From assembly GCA_009801015.1 (NCBI GenBank), contig VHZZ01000921.1:89152-143528 (forward strand): a stretch of 54,377 bases of DNA. Direction: 5' to 3'. This DNA is from Silene noctiflora. Lineage: Eukaryota; Streptophyta; Magnoliopsida; Caryophyllales; Caryophyllaceae. A program made the position numbers and the translations under genes. Positions 1-13,264 of the stretch are shown here, piece by piece. The notes below the pieces were generated by a model. It did no database searches and was not told the origin of the DNA. It was given only the letters and a program-made list of their open reading frames with translations. Each line of letters begins with the position of its first letter. The first letter of the stretch is position 1.

Positions 1-94
1 TTAACGCAAAAATTATCTAAAAAGTTATTAATTTTTTTTATAATAACAAATTTGAAATAGCAAACTCGTGCAATTTGCACGGGTTTAAAACTAG
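1..94 (+). mobile_element. Helitron 3' end (truncated at window start)
   Basis: A hairpin CGTGCAATTTGCACG at 67-81 is followed by GGTTTAAAA and CTAG at 91-94, then T. This hairpin-plus-CTAG-before-T layout is the classic Helitron 3' terminus. The rest of the element lies before the window. Confidence 0.6.
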
Positions 95-718
95 TGTATC
101 ATATAAAAAGGACCCCAGAAAATTTAATTTCTGGATCCGTCACTGGGTACATGACTTACTTTAGATTGGATTCTAACAAAAACAAATATTTGAGTTATGA
201 AAGTGCAAAGGATATATATATAAGCTCTTCCCAAATATTTTATAAGGCGGTCTTATGCAAGTATATTCTAAAACGGTTTTTTATTACCACTTTAACTCTA
301 ATACACGATCTTGATTTCTTCGAGTTTTTTGTGTTATAAGCCCTCCATTATGAATTTAAGTTGGTCTTTTGAGAGACGGTTTCTTAATAAACTTATTTTT
401 ATTGAGAAACTAATTAAGAATTGATGGAAAATGGTACAAAACGTAATAAAACGTTACGTAAACTATAAAGGTACGATTCTTATGAAACAATTTACCAAAT
501 GAAAGAGAAAATTTGAGTAACAGTCAGTCAGTCAATATAGTAAAAAGGGTAAGAAAAAGTATATAAAGAGATACGGCAAAGTGGTTTTAATAGTCTAATG
601 AAAGACCGTCTCTTCAAAGTAAAAAAAATAACAATTATATCTTTTATAGTGTTAACTTTGTCACCACTTAAACTAAATAATGTTAGTAGCATTATTTAGT
701 AAAATGTTTATATATATA

Positions 719-747
719 CCGTGCAATTTTGCACGGGTTTAACCTAG
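719..747 (+). mobile_element. Helitron 3' end
   Basis: Hairpin CCGTGCAATTTTGCACGG at 719-736, then GTTTAAC and CTAG at 744-747 followed by T. It is nearly the same terminus as at 67-94, so both belong to one family. I see no clear TC-type 5' start between 95 and 718, so the length of this copy is unknown. Confidence 0.6.
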
Positions 748-1619
748 TTTAATAAAAATAGAATTTTGTTTCCTTATTTAGCCAAATTCTTTTTGAAGAC
801 AAAACTATTGAGAATTTTTATTCTATTAGTAGTAAGGGGATACCTGACAAGGAGCGGCGACCCAAACATTAGAACTGGGATTCAAAGTGTTGAGTTTTGA
901 AATAGGAGCCATTTTGGGAAGGAATATAATTCAGAATTTGTATGATGAAGAATTATAACTTTCTGATATTTGTGTACTGTTATAAATTATAATAATGCTT
1001 TGCTTAATTGTTTCTATTTATAGATGGTTTTTCGTGTTGTAATAATCAACAATTTCATCATTTTATTATTTTAATTAGTGTCTGGTTCATATCATAAACA
1101 AACTAATAATATAAAATGAATTCATGCATATGTTACAAGCGCAATTATCGCCTTAAACTCATCAATGTGAGAAAACCTTAAAATCATAGGAAACTTAATG
1201 AAACTGAATTGAACAAAAAGTTGAAATATGAGTTAATAGAGGTTACCGGAAATGAGTTGAACTGAATTAAAATAAGAGTTAATAGGGGTTAGAGTAAATG
1301 AGTTAAACTGAATTGAACTTAGTGTGTGTTTGGCCTTGCTTTTCAAAGTATTTTTGGACTTAAAAACATTTTTTGGCCAAACATATCATAAATTTAAAAA
1401 CTAATGGTAGATTCTCAAAAGCTCAAATACCATGTTTTTGCCCATAAAAATAGAAGCATCAATTTGATGTTTTTGTTTCTTGAAAACTACTTTTGAAAAA
1501 TTAAAGCTGAAATTAAGCTAGAAAACACAAAACCTTTATGGTACTAAACTGAAATTAAGTCAAACCAAAAGTGGGAATAGGCTTTTACCGTGTATAACTA
1601 GAGCTGGCAAACAATGACA

Positions 1620-2045
1620 CGACACAAAAACACAACACTAACCCGACACGAAATTAGCGGGTTTGGGTTGAGGCTTAATAACCCATTTATGTAAGTGGGT
1701 CGACACAAACACGATATGATACTTAATTGGGTTGGGTTTGGGTTGAGCTCTCTAAACACGAAACCGACACGAATGACCTATTTACTAAAATAATCCTAAT
1801 TTTTCTAGATCTCCATCATTCGTGTTACTTAAAACTTTCCAAATATGGACATGACACGAAACCACGACACAAACCCGACAAGAATTTAACGGGTTAGGGT
1901 TGAGGCTTGATGACCCATTTATGTATGTGGGTCGACACGAACACGACACGATATTTAATTGGGTTAGGTTTGGGTCGCCAGGTCGGAGGGTTTCTGACCC
2001 GTTTACATGTAACACGAACACAAACCCAACACGACCCGATCTATT
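1620..2045. repeat. Two-unit imperfect duplication rich in GACACGAAC/GGGTTTGGGT
   Basis: A ~110-bp block containing GGGTTGAGGCTT..ACCCATTTATGTA..GTGGGTCGACAC occurs at about 1640-1750 and again at 1870-1980, offset 232 bp. The ends are rich in GACACGA and CAACACGACCCG. Such tracts are common, poorly classified plant DNA-transposon ends. An apparent minus-strand reading frame here is a by-product of the repeat. Confidence 0.5.
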
Positions 2046-2407
2046 TGATAGGTCTAAAGTGCAGGTAAAGAGGTAAGTGTTGGGTTGAGTAAATTGATTG
2101 TTAGAGAGAATGATTTGGTAGCAAAGAAGAGTTGGATGGGTAAGTGAGGGTGAAAAACAAGTTAGAATTGTTGAAGAAAAGAATATGGTGAAATTGGTTG
2201 GTGGGTTAAATTTGGTTGTTATGTAAAAAAGGGTAACTTACAATACCCCAAAAGATTAACGACATAGGGTATCATTAACAAGAGCGGTGTGTGAAGTTCG
2301 TTCCTTGATCATTTACAAAAATCGATGATTCTAATTCATTCGTCGAGCATACATATTTCGACTCTTGAATGGGGTCTATGAAAAAAACTAAATCGACCAA
2401 TCACTTC

Positions 2408-5400
2408 TTAACTACTTAAAGCCGAAACAGAAAATAAAGATCTATACTCTTTCCAGAAAGGTAAATGCACCATAAGTTTATCATGCAATTTGGATGTGTA
2501 TTCTTCCCATGATGTCAAAGATGTAGAAAAGCTTTCCTGAGTAAAAGGTGGGTCTCCGATCGTACTAGAAGATGAATAACAGAAGATCGAAGCATCCAGC
2601 TCCATGCTCCGTGATAAAGAACTTCTTAGGTTGCAAACATCTTGTTTTCGAGCTTCAGATAACAGAATAGTATCACCAGCATTTCTTACACTTTCAGATT
2701 GCAGAAGATTGGCGCGATTCCAGTGATAGAATTGTACAGCCTGTTTAGAAAAGGGATGTTAAGGCACAGATTTGTACATTCAGCAGGAATAGCTTCAACT
2801 TAGTATGGAAATAAACATAATAATGGAATTATAACTGATGAAAAAAATATTACGGAGTACTTAATTTAGAACATGTAAACTTTTGTCTCGTCATATCTGC
2901 AAAATCGCAATGCACCTTTAGAGAAAGTTCACGTGTTTTGGCTTAAAATGAGGTGACATAGGGTTTGAAGCCATGTAAACACGGAGAAATGGATGTGCAC
3001 CAGTAACGGTCAAACGTCAAACACACAATACGACGACACTGATACCAACAACGATAAATTGAGTCATTTTGAGAGATTTGGAGGGAAAAGAAAGGAACTT
3101 GACAAAACCAAATTCACACACTAATTCCAACAATCACACTCAAATTGGTTACCTAAACAACTGTTTGACAATTCACAGGTGATGCGCTATATGCCTATAT
3201 GATAAGCATCAGGACTAATTGCAAAGACTCGGTCAGTTCAGATAATCAGGTATTCATAACGCTGGTACATTTAAAAAACTCAAGTACATTTTATTACAGA
3301 GAAAGTACCTGAATGGCATGTAATAGATTGGCAATTTTTTTGTTGAATAGTGTGTCTCCTCTGGCTAGTCTGAGTGGCTCCGAGAATACATCAGAGACAT
3401 TAGTTGTCGAATTCATTTCATAACAACTTTTCTCTTGCGTAGAACTTATATCATATCCCAAAGATATAAGTCTAGCATATCGTATATCGAAGCCTTGAAG
3501 CTGATCAGACCCCTGATCTGAAGAAAACCAATACATGTTACTGGACCCTGGTAAGGGAATACATGATGCAGATTCGTTACTTGAAACACTCTGATCCACA
3601 AGGGAGATGAGTTTAACATCCTCGTCATATGAGCTGTTGCGGCTGAACCAAATGGTTAAAGTCAGGCGTTCTCCATCGGTTATCTGCTGTGCAACTACTA
3701 TCAAGAGGAAACGAAAAAAACATCCTAAAAGCATCCCATAAAAGCTCCTCAAGGAAGACAAAACAAAGGAACGATTTGTAGAAACTGAATAAAATTGGAC
3801 AACTCAGTCTGTTTCACAATGAATAAAACTCCAAGAAAATAAGGATCGGTTTTCGGGAAGTAATTTAAAACTTATTATACTAAAGAACTATAGTGTATAA
3901 AGGATAACCACATACATGGGGCTATATACATCCTTGGGTGGGGTGGGGTAAAAGAGGAAGGAAAAGGTGCGGGCTGCGCCACTGATTGCAAAAGTTTAAT
4001 TGATCTCTATCAAGTATCAACAACTTGAATATGAAGTTAGAACATGCATCTAAACACATATAGCGCAGGATCAGAGTCCGTTTATGATGAGGTTCGTTAC
4101 TATCTGGCCTTGTTCTAACACAACTTTCGACATGTGCTTAAATCATCAAAACTGTAACGGACTCAAGTCACTCAACTTATATTCTAGCATATCAATTGTA
4201 ATGTCACCATAACTTTCATACATGCCCTCCATCGCAAAACAGGAATGTCTACAGCAATTTTTAATTTTAGGAGATAAATAGAAATGAAATGCCTCATTAT
4301 AAGAAGTTGTATTGCTTACAAAATACAATTTATCGGAGAAAGAGATACGTCATGGAGTGTTAGGAGGAAATTGGAGAACTAAAAATCCAATGATTATTAA
4401 AAGAATGAACACATAACAACAAGCACAAGCAAGTTAAGAGATATGTACAATCACAATTACCTCATCGACACAGTGTATGTTCCGGTCGTCAGCTGAATAC
4501 ATGACCAGATCCTACACAAATTATAGTTGGACAATGGCGGCGAATAACGAATAAAGTAAACAAAGTTAGCAAAAAAACGTCATTTTCAAAGCCTATTACA
4601 GTCCTATAAATTTCACGGAGACGCTGAATAAAAGCCCTGAATACTAACTTACCCCAGCCATAGGTACGTAATTTGCTGGTTCTCCATCCTGAAAGTGAAA
4701 TATGCCCCCACTGAAATTCTCCCCATAGCTGTTTAAATAGCAGACTGCCTTCACAGATAGAGTGGAAACTATTGATAACTCTTGAAAAATATACAGATCC
4801 ATAAAAAATTAATATTCTTATCCCACAGAATGTGGAGTGGAAAGGGAGCAGACGAGCACCAATTCAAAAGAAGCGAAGCTGTTCTCCCTAGTCCATACTA
4901 ACTGAGCTGAAATTATAGGTCATGACGATAAACTCTCGCCTAATGCGGCAAAGAGGCTTCTGCTTAGTATGTTTTAAATAGCAAAATAGATTTTGAGCCT
5001 CATAACCCAACTGGTTCAAATAGGCTGTTTTTTGATAGACCCTTAAATTGACCAGCATTGTGTTACATACTTGCATTTGAATTGATATATTACGTTAAGA
5101 AGTAGAATGATGTCTTATTAAAAGCTCTTTCAACCTTGTTGAGTGGTGAAGTGTGCATCTGATTTCAAAACTTATAGCCTTCTCGACTTCTCGATTATTA
5201 CACATCACTTGACTAGTTTACTACCAACATATAGTAAAATTTGGAACCTTATCTCATTCAAGAAAATAGAAATGGTTTATTTGCATATGGGAGCAGTTTT
5301 GAGATTTCGACCATGTTCATCATTTTGTTAATTATGGGATCTACGAGGAATCGACTTGACTGAAATGAGTAAAAATAATCACATTTGCAGACATATCATT

Positions 5401-7082
5401 TTCCTGAACTAATCACAATAACATTTATTGCAATGTTCCCGACGATCTTAGGAAACGCATAGAAGTATGTTGTCAGAGGAGGTGCACAGTCACAAAGATT
5501 GCTGAAACCGAACTTTAGTCTTACGATATTCAAATACCAAAGAATGGACCAAAATGACCAATTGACCAATGACCAAATTCTCGAGGCACTATTGCATAGC
5601 TTAACAAACCAAAAAAAAAAAATTGCATACGCACCGTGAAATCTCGCTGTTTGAGATAGGATCTGTTGTCATCGCTATGCCAACCAATACTCGCTCCTTT
5701 AGTCCAGCTATCATACAACAATAGGTTTTATAAATACTGCAAGAGGAGAAAAGCAGAAAGCTACCGTGCCATCATACAGGGAGAATGAAGGCAGCAAAAA
5801 TAGAATAGCCACTAAGAAGGGCGCAAGATTAACCACTTCATTTTAGGTTGTTAGCATCATTTGCTTCCTCACAAACTTTAAGTTTCAGATTGCACGACTT
5901 TGGGATATTCCTAGCAAATACACCCTCCGTCCCGGTCATTTGTTTACCTTTGTTTTTGGCACAAAGACCGAGGAAGGAGTAGGGGACCATTTATGGGTAT
6001 TGTGATTGAGGGACAAATGGACAATAGGTTATGTGGATGATCAAATTACCTTTCAAAAATATTCCCAATAAAGAAAAGGTAAACAAATGACTGAGACACC
6101 CATAAGTGAAATAGGTAAACAAATGTCCAGGACAGAGGGAGTATATGCTATGATAATATATACAAGAATCAAGATCCTTTGTCCAATCAAGTTTCAAGCA
6201 GAAGTCGATGTTTTCAGACAACTGAGTGAAGTGGCAGACACCACACAATTCCTTTCAAGGGCTGTGCAGCTACAAGATGCTGTTAGCAGCATTATTTGAT
6301 TATTTCAGTCAACGGTCATAATATCGCCTACATTCAACCGATTACCTAAATCACTAGCCACAATACAATCTTTGGCGAGATGATACAAGAGAGCTCACAG
6401 CATCGTAAAAACCACTCCGTTACAATTCCTAGACTACAACCAAAAATGCAAACACCACAAAAAACAATGGACCAAAAATACAACTTTAGCTAGATAACAC
6501 AAATGAGTCAACACCTGATCAAGCCAGTGAATTCTACAAACAACTCAAACTCGCAACCAAACAATTCCTCAACTTTCTCCTTCACCATCTCTATAAGCAA
6601 CAAAATAACACCAATTAGTCTTCTGTAAGGCGGTTTTATGATAATATTGTCTAAAACAGATCCCAACTATACCAAAAGTATCTGTTTTACAATATACTTC
6701 CGTAAGGCTGTAACTTGTAAGACCGTCTTACACAAGTATTCGTGAAATAACAAATTACCCATTACTTCAAATCAAATTAAGAAATAACCTCTAATGGGTA
6801 TGAAGGGCATGATAAGATGAGGACAATTAGTGGCAATCAGATGAGATAGAGTAGTTGAAAACACATTGGGTCTGTACCCAACTGTACAGTTGCTCTTGTG
6901 TATGAACTCCAGTTCCTATTAACAATAATATCAATTAAAGTTCAAATCTTTGAATAAATTATAACGGTCTCTCGCTAATAATAGTACGAGTTTTTCATGT
7001 TCATTGAAAATATAAAAAGGTTTACCTTGCAAATATGTAAAGGGATGAAATTGTGGATTATGTGACGCGGGTGATGTTCCAT
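2408..7082 (-). CDS. 2-oxoglutarate/Fe(II) dioxygenase, prolyl-hydroxylase type
   Basis: Spliced minus-strand gene of 395 aa. Exons, 5' to 3': 7082-7026, 6915-6789, 6590-6515, 5707-5635, 4748-4653, 4511-4461, 3683-3309, 2740-2408. All introns are GT-AG and the phases add up to 1188 nt. The double-stranded beta-helix core spans about residues 70-170. The iron ligands are His97 and Asp99 in GWHSDDNR and His156 in NIHCVDE; Arg166 in DGERLTL is the expected 2-oxoglutarate contact, so the enzyme looks catalytically intact. The family hydroxylates proline or other residues in proteins; the substrate cannot be told here. The N-terminus (MEHHPRHIIHNFIPLHICK) shows no clear signal peptide. The C-terminal 230 residues are poorly conserved and of unknown role. 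The exon-4 acceptor is ATAG at 5709-5708, giving LISWTKGAS; the CAG further upstream would bring in an in-frame stop. It is divergent with the HD gene, about 1.06 kb away. Introns carry a Stowaway MITE. Exon structure is confident, substrate unknown. Confidence 0.9.
5921..6141. mobile_element. Stowaway-type MITE in dioxygenase intron 3
   Basis: Left end CACCCTCCGTCCCGGTCATT, right end reverse-complementary in form (GGACAGAGGGAG), each followed inward by the TTTGTTTACC/GGTAAACAAA motif and flanked by TA. The inside has two further copies of the terminal motif, suggesting a nested or rearranged copy. It sits in the intron between exons 3 and 4. Confidence 0.7.
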
Positions 7083-8143
7083 TGCAAACCCTTGTGTGCT
7101 GTTACTGAAGCAACAACCGTAGGTGAAGAGGATTGTTGGCTTCGTTTTGTTTAAGGGAACATATGCAAATTTAGTTGATTGAGGAAATTAATCAAAAGAG
7201 ATTTGGAGATAAAGTTTTGGGTCATTTATAGAAGTCCAAGAGCATGATTTCATCATAAATAGGAAGATGATTCATCAATAAAAATAGTAGTGTAATTGCT
7301 ATTTTTGTTTATTTTTTTTGTTTTTGGAGGACGAGTGAATTCGTAATTGTTACTATTTCGATCAATCTTGAGTACACGTGAATACGTGATAGATCGCAAA
7401 TTACGTATAAGGGTGATATGCTCGAAGGGTAGAAGGCACGGTCTAAAGCTAAAATAACCACTTTTTGAGTGAACATTTTAAAATTGTTTAGAATGGTAGT
7501 TCGGAAGGATAAATGTATTGGGACAAAGATAAGAAGATTGTAAAAAAAAAAGTTCTAGAAAATAACACATAAATTTATGTAATTCACTAGTGATGTGTCT
7601 AGACGAAAGGGAGAAAATTTTATTGATTGAAGAGTTATGAATTTCAGAATTCATATTCAGATTGTTATGATATGCCTAACTGCTAGAATGCGGCTTACAA
7701 AGTTATATGAGACTAATAAAGTGTAATGTTTGATAGATTCAGGTTATAATCGCCCCGAAGAAGGAGGGAGAGGGGTTGGGTGTTATATTGGATCGGATCG
7801 GGTGTCAGGGTCGAACGTTCTTGACCATTTTTTAAAGGTTTTGAGTAGATAGGGGTAGGTCGAAACAGGGAAAAGCAACCCTAAACTGGCTCGGGTCAAG
7901 GGCATGTCGACTGTCGAGTCAAGCTGAGAGACGGATCGTGCGGATGGAGGAATGGCGACCTGATTGGCAAGAGGGGCCAACCCTACCTAAAATCCTTACC
8001 CAATTGGGTATGTATCAAACTACTCTATCAATTAACCAACCCTGAACAGTGAACACATACCCATCATCAATTGGTAAAAAACAATAGAAATTGTGTTCAT
8101 AATTTTCTCAGAAAAAGTTGAAAGCAAAGATCAGCAAACAAAA
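7083..8143. other. Divergent intergenic region between dioxygenase and HD genes
   Basis: About 1.06 kb between two genes transcribed away from each other, so it must hold both promoters. It is AT-rich near the dioxygenase and has a GC-richer patch at 7750-7980. I see no unambiguous TATA box or repeat. Confidence 0.4.
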
Positions 8144-11100
8144 ATGTCAGCAACAACAGCATCCATAGCAGCAGCAGCCAAATCCTGTCATCACCACATT
8201 CTTCATAGTCGCCGCCATTTTTACCCTTTCACACTTCCTTCCATTCCCTTCACTTCTTCATCTTCTTCATCACCAAACAGCTTGTCAATTTTCTGCAAAA
8301 ATAATCCCAACTCTTCAACATTCTCAACAACTCCCATGTCTTCCCAACATTCCTCTTCTCCCTCCTCCATTGATTTCCTCACTTTATGTCATCGTTTAAA
8401 GGTAAAAGTTTGCACCTTTTTGTATTAATGGGGTTTACATACTGTAAAAGTTTTGATTTTTTGTTGTTGTCAATTGTAGCTAAATTGATTGTGGGTTTTC
8501 CGTCTCAATCATTTGTTTACCTTTGATTAAAATACCCGTCACAAAAATGAAAAAGTAAACAAATGATTCAGGGTTAGGGAGTATAAAGGTTGAAGCTTTT
8601 GTGTTTCTTTCAGTATTTAGGTGAAATGGGGTTGTGTGGTCGTTTGTGTTGTGGGTTTCAAAACCTGTATTTGTGAGTTGCCTATACTTCTTGTTTTCTG
8701 GTTGATTGTGTTTCAGAGAACTACTCCTATATGATACTCCGTATTGAAGATAATGAGTGACTGGTTTCGGAACCCGCTTATGGCGACCTTTTACCATAGG
8801 AGGCAGTGTAATGGAGTAATCAGGATGGTTTGGAGGCTCATCAGTCATCTGCATTGATCATTTATTTTCCTTGTTTTCGTGTTGTTCGTCTGCTAGGCAA
8901 CAACTATGTTGAGTTTGGAAAGTATAATTTAGATTTCATTGTGATTTTGAAATACATTTGTTGCTCATGTACCTTGTTCTTTCGCTGTTTATGCGTTGGG
9001 ATACAAAATGTCGTACATTGAGTGATTGAGGTGAATAAATGCATAATTATGTTTCCATAGGGGTTTTGAAAACCAAGAAAGTATTTGTTTATACTCCTTT
9101 TTTGCTAGTGTTGTGACTTTTATAGGGTGTTTTTATGAAAGTATTTGGAAAGAAATAGAGGATGATTGTTTGCCTTTGTTTGTGCATTAATATGGTGCTC
9201 AACCCTTATGGAAGGAAGAAAAAAGTAGGGCTCTATTCCGTTCTCCCTTTAGGAGACTTGATGCTTTCAAAAATTTGAATTATTTAAAGGACAAGAGCAT
9301 CCACTTACCCTCTCATCCTATCCCTCTCCTTAGTCCTTACTAAGTATATGTAGAAGTTACGTGTTACTTGCTCCAATCTGACTATCCGACTATCTGAGCA
9401 CAGCATAACTGTCATCGGGGACATAATGAGTACATTGCCGATAGATGGTTGGATTAGTGCAAGACACACAATGTCCTTTTCTAAACCTGTATTGTATTAT
9501 TCTTAGGGCGTGGGATATTAATAGTGCTCTTGATTTCACCTTTGTCAAATTGGAACAGACCACCAAACGAAAGGGGTGGATTAATCATGGAATTAAGGGA
9601 CCAGAATCAATTGCTGATCACATGTATAGAATGGCATTGATGGGTCTGATTGCTGGTGACATTCCAGGTGTGAACAGAGAGAGGTATGTTTCATTACCTA
9701 CAGTATCTTACTATCTTTATTTCCATTCCAAGGGAGCAAAAATTCTATATTCTTTGGCTCTAGAGTATAACAGATGAAGTAAAATGGCTCATGAAATCGT
9801 ATTTGCTTATTATATTTTGAGTAGCAGTTAGTCGAGACAATCTTGTCCCCCTTCTCCCTTGCCTCATCGCAGGGAGAAACTTTTGCGGCATTGGGATTAG
9901 GTTGTTGTTTCTGCTATAATGTCTTGTAGGCTGTCCCTTGTTGATGAAATATTAACTCTTCCTTAAACAATTGCTGTAACAGATGTATCAAGATAGCAAT
10001 TGTTCATGATATTGCTGAAGGTATATCCTTTGCCATGGTAACTTATATCTCTCTTGTCGGCTGGCAGCAGTGCTTAGTCGGCTGGCAGCAGTGCTTAGTA
10101 TCATTGGATTTTCTGTTACTGTAACGAGGAAAGTAGGCTTGTTCTATCTGATTGGCATCCCAAATTGTCTACTTTGATGCATAGCAGCAGAATTTAACTG
10201 CTATTATGCTGCAAACCTATTTTTTAAAGGGTTCATTTAAGCTTTCAAAGAAATACTACTACATAGATTTCAACATCTTTTTGATTTCGTGGCGTGATCT
10301 TTGGTTTCACAATTATTCTCATCATAGCACACTACACAATGAGTATTTTCAGTACGAGGCTACAAGCTTCCTTTTAACAAAAATCGATCATGTTTGGGTA
10401 GGGTATTGTCGAATGTTGGAATTTAGGATGCCTATTGTAAATTTTAGTGTATAAGTTTGAGCATTCATCTTTAGCTTGAGTTAGCAGGAGCCTTTTGAGA
10501 GGTTAAGGTAATGGTTTGGTATGACGTTGTGTTGACCTACTTCGATTCATTTCTATAATGCCAAAACTCAATAAGCAGAGCATTTTGCATTTAGGTGTTA
10601 CTCTGTCATAAGGTCTTTCTAGATTATCGAGCATACTCGTTACTCCTTTTTTGTTGACCTTTTGATTACGTAGCTATTGTCGGAGATATTACACCATCTG
10701 ATGGCATACCAAAAGAAGAAAAGAGCAGAAGAGAACAGAAAGCTTTGAATGAGATGTGTGAAGTTCTTGGTGGTGGCATGAGAGGTATATTGTATGGTCT
10801 CCCTGCTTCTCGCGTATTGTTAGCTTATTGCTCTCGTGTTATGGAGTGAAACTTACTTCTCTGAACTATTGCAGCGGATGAAATTAAAGAGCTTTGGATG
10901 GAGTATGAGACCAATTCTTCTTTGGAGGCCAATCTGGTGAAAGATTTTGACAAAGTATGTTGTTTCAGACATTAATTAATGCCTAACTTGATGAATCAAC
11001 TTGGCTGGGTGTCTTTTTAGCTCTCATTGTCATGTGTGTTCGTCTAGTTTGTTTCCCTTCATATATGCTCTACAATCATTTTAAATGCTATGTAAAACCC

Positions 11101-12636
11101 TTTCAAATTGCTGAAAACTTTGTCAAAGGTTGTGGAAGTGCTAAATTGTGGTGGAACTTCATTTGCAGCAAGCTTCTAGGCTCTAGTTGGTTGACGCTTG
11201 GCTGTTCTTATCGTTCTTTTAGTCACACATTCCTCACTATCTGAATACACCACTTTTTTTTTCCTCTTCCACCCTCGTACCTTTTTACCTCTTGGCGAGC
11301 AGTTAAAAAATCATTTTTGTTGAGATTTCGGGTTGATGTATACGGTCTTGTCATATGCTCATTGTGTAACTGCTGTATTTTACCTGTTACATATATAAAG
11401 TTACTAATATTAAAGTTCATGGAGAATTAAATTTTTTTCCCGAAGTTGTGAGGCCAAGTGTTTCCTTAAACGCTTGTTTGTTAAGATCCCTTATACAGAT
11501 ATGGCTATATTGACGACACTCCCTAGGAGCTTATGATGCTTCACATGCACAACTTGAACCAACACTGACATTATTGATTCATAGTGCCATATTTTCGTTA
11601 ATTGACATTGTATCGATAATTTAATAGTACTCCCCCAAAAGATTGGAAGATTTTCTCATTTTGTTTTTGTTTTTGTTTTCGCATTTGACTTATTCTTCTT
11701 CCTTTCTCAACTATTTTTAATGCTCATTCAGGTTGAGATGATTCTTCAGGCCCTGGAGTATGAAACTGGTAAGACTATAAACTTCCATTCCCCTTACAAA
11801 GACCTTGCTGTTTTGCTGCAATTCACCAATATAATACGGAGTATTAAGTTTTTCATGGACAATGGATTAGCCAATGCCTCATTTAGGTGTTCACGCTTTC
11901 AAAATGAAGTTGTTTCTTTATGAGCACTTTGTCTACATGAGAAGTATTATTTAGGATAGTGAAACACTAATACCGTCTCTTGCTGCTCTAGTGTGACAAC
12001 AGTAGTTTGCAGGAATCCCTGAACTAGTGTCTGATCTGGTGAGTCGGTAAGGACATAGTTTTCTGTGACTATGGACAAGTTAGAGTCTTAGAAAGAGCTC
12101 TAATATGCCACACCATTGAACATTGGGATTTGATGTTTCAATTATTCTTGCCTGAAATTGCCTCATTGTATGAGATGGCACCTATTGTCCGTCTTGGCTG
12201 AGACGGTCCGGCATGTAGACCGTATTGTAATAAAATTTTTGGGCGGCTCATAAGTTATCCTCATTGGTTTCAAACATAACCCTTTTAACCCGCCAGAATA
12301 TTATGGCTAATAGATTTGAGTCTATGACCTGTGAGGGTTGCTTGGTTGTTCACGATTGTTACTTATAGTCTCGTATGAGAATTTGTATTGATGCATTTAT
12401 TCATTTTCCATCTGATAGAGCACGGGATGGTTCTGGACGAATTTTTCGTGTCAACAGCTGGTGAGCTCAGAATCCTTCAATTCCGATTTTATTTTCAATA
12501 TTACTAGCCATTTGGACATTACATCTTATACTTTCTATCGATCTACAATTCAGGGAAGTTCCAGACTGAGATCGGAAAAAGCTGGGCGGCAGAGATAATA
12601 TCAAGAAGGAAGACGCCCTCTAATACCGGAAACTAA
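8144..12636 (+). CDS. HD-domain 5'-nucleotidase, HDDC2-like
   Basis: Eight exons: 8144-8401, 9559-9683, 9983-10020, 10674-10784, 10875-10954, 11732-11768, 12419-12460, 12554-12636. Total 774 nt, 257 aa, all GT-AG. Residues 1-80 are Ser/Thr/Pro/Ala-rich and almost free of acidic residues, which looks like a plastid or mitochondrial transit peptide (inference). An internal Met at 8336 could give a shorter cytosolic form. From residue 87 the HD domain follows: TTKRKGWINHGIKGPESIADH with metal-ligand His107, then His136-Asp137 in IVHDIAEAIVGDITP, then an acidic helical region ending VKDFDKVEMILQALEYE. This order is diagnostic of the HDDC2/YfbR-type metal-dependent phosphohydrolases, which dephosphorylate (deoxy)ribonucleoside 5'-monophosphates. 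Intron 1 holds a short Stowaway MITE. The C-terminus GKFQTEIGKSWAAEIISRR is also typical of the eukaryotic members. Confidence 0.92.
8496..8581. mobile_element. Short Stowaway MITE in HD-gene intron 1
   Basis: Ends TTCCGTCTCAATCATTTG and CAAATGATTCAGGGTTAGGG are inverted and carry the TTTGTTTACC/AGTAAACAAA subterminal motif. Only 86 bp long, in an intron. Confidence 0.6.
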
Positions 12637-13264
12637 TCAGCAAACCATTCAAACTATTGAAACATTCTAAAGTATTTGACGACCTCTCAAAACCCAGAGC
12701 AGCTTTGTAGGTGACAAGTCGTCTAACAACCTGACCGGCTGACCACCTTCGATTATGAACCTCAAAATAGCTCATATATCAAATCTTGTGCCTTTTTCTC
12801 TAACAATTCGAGATAAACTAAGTTTTAGGCTTTTAACTTTTGGTCTTTGAATTTGATCTATCATCTGTCTTTTACCGAAAATTGAATATTGTTCTGCATG
12901 AGAGCCGCTTCTTTTTTTCCCCTCTTTGCAATCGGGTCAGGCTTTCGCGAGATTACTAGCATCATATAATAAGTTCAGGTACCTGTTTTATTGGCATGAA
13001 TAATTACACCTTTTTTTCTGCCTCATCTTTAATTTTTTCATTCACTGATCGAGTAAGACGTACTCATGCGAAGGGATGAATAGGGTGGTAATAATCAAAA
13101 CGGTTAAAACTTGCATTCGTTCTTTATCAAAACCAAACTTGGAGTTGCCTTTATCTCGAAAGAGATTGTCTCAAGTTAACTGTCGGTAGGGATATTCGTG
13201 ATCAACACCAAAAAGCATAACATATAGAAAATAAATTTAATAAATAAATAATGGTATAAATTAA
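12637..13264. other. HD-gene 3' UTR and intergenic DNA
   Basis: The 3' UTR of the HD-domain gene probably ends within the first 300-400 bp. The remainder is AT-rich with no gene or clear repeat. Confidence 0.3.

Larger units (their letters stand above)
95..2407. other. Gene-free repeat debris left of the dioxygenase gene
   Basis: AT-rich. It holds a pair of inverted GAGACGGT/ACCGTCTC-type termini at about 371-390 and 600-617, an A/T-rich tract with a near-direct repeat of GAGTTAATAG..GGTTA at 1230-1300, and a duplicated GC-richer block at 1620-2045 listed separately. No convincing gene. The region 2046-2407 shows nothing recognisable. Confidence 0.5.

Noticed and set aside
5708..5735. An in-frame TAA that seemed to break the dioxygenase gene
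   Set aside because: It appears only if a CAG near 5732 is used as acceptor. The ATAG acceptor at 5709-5708 joins exon 3 cleanly and gives LISWTKGAS.
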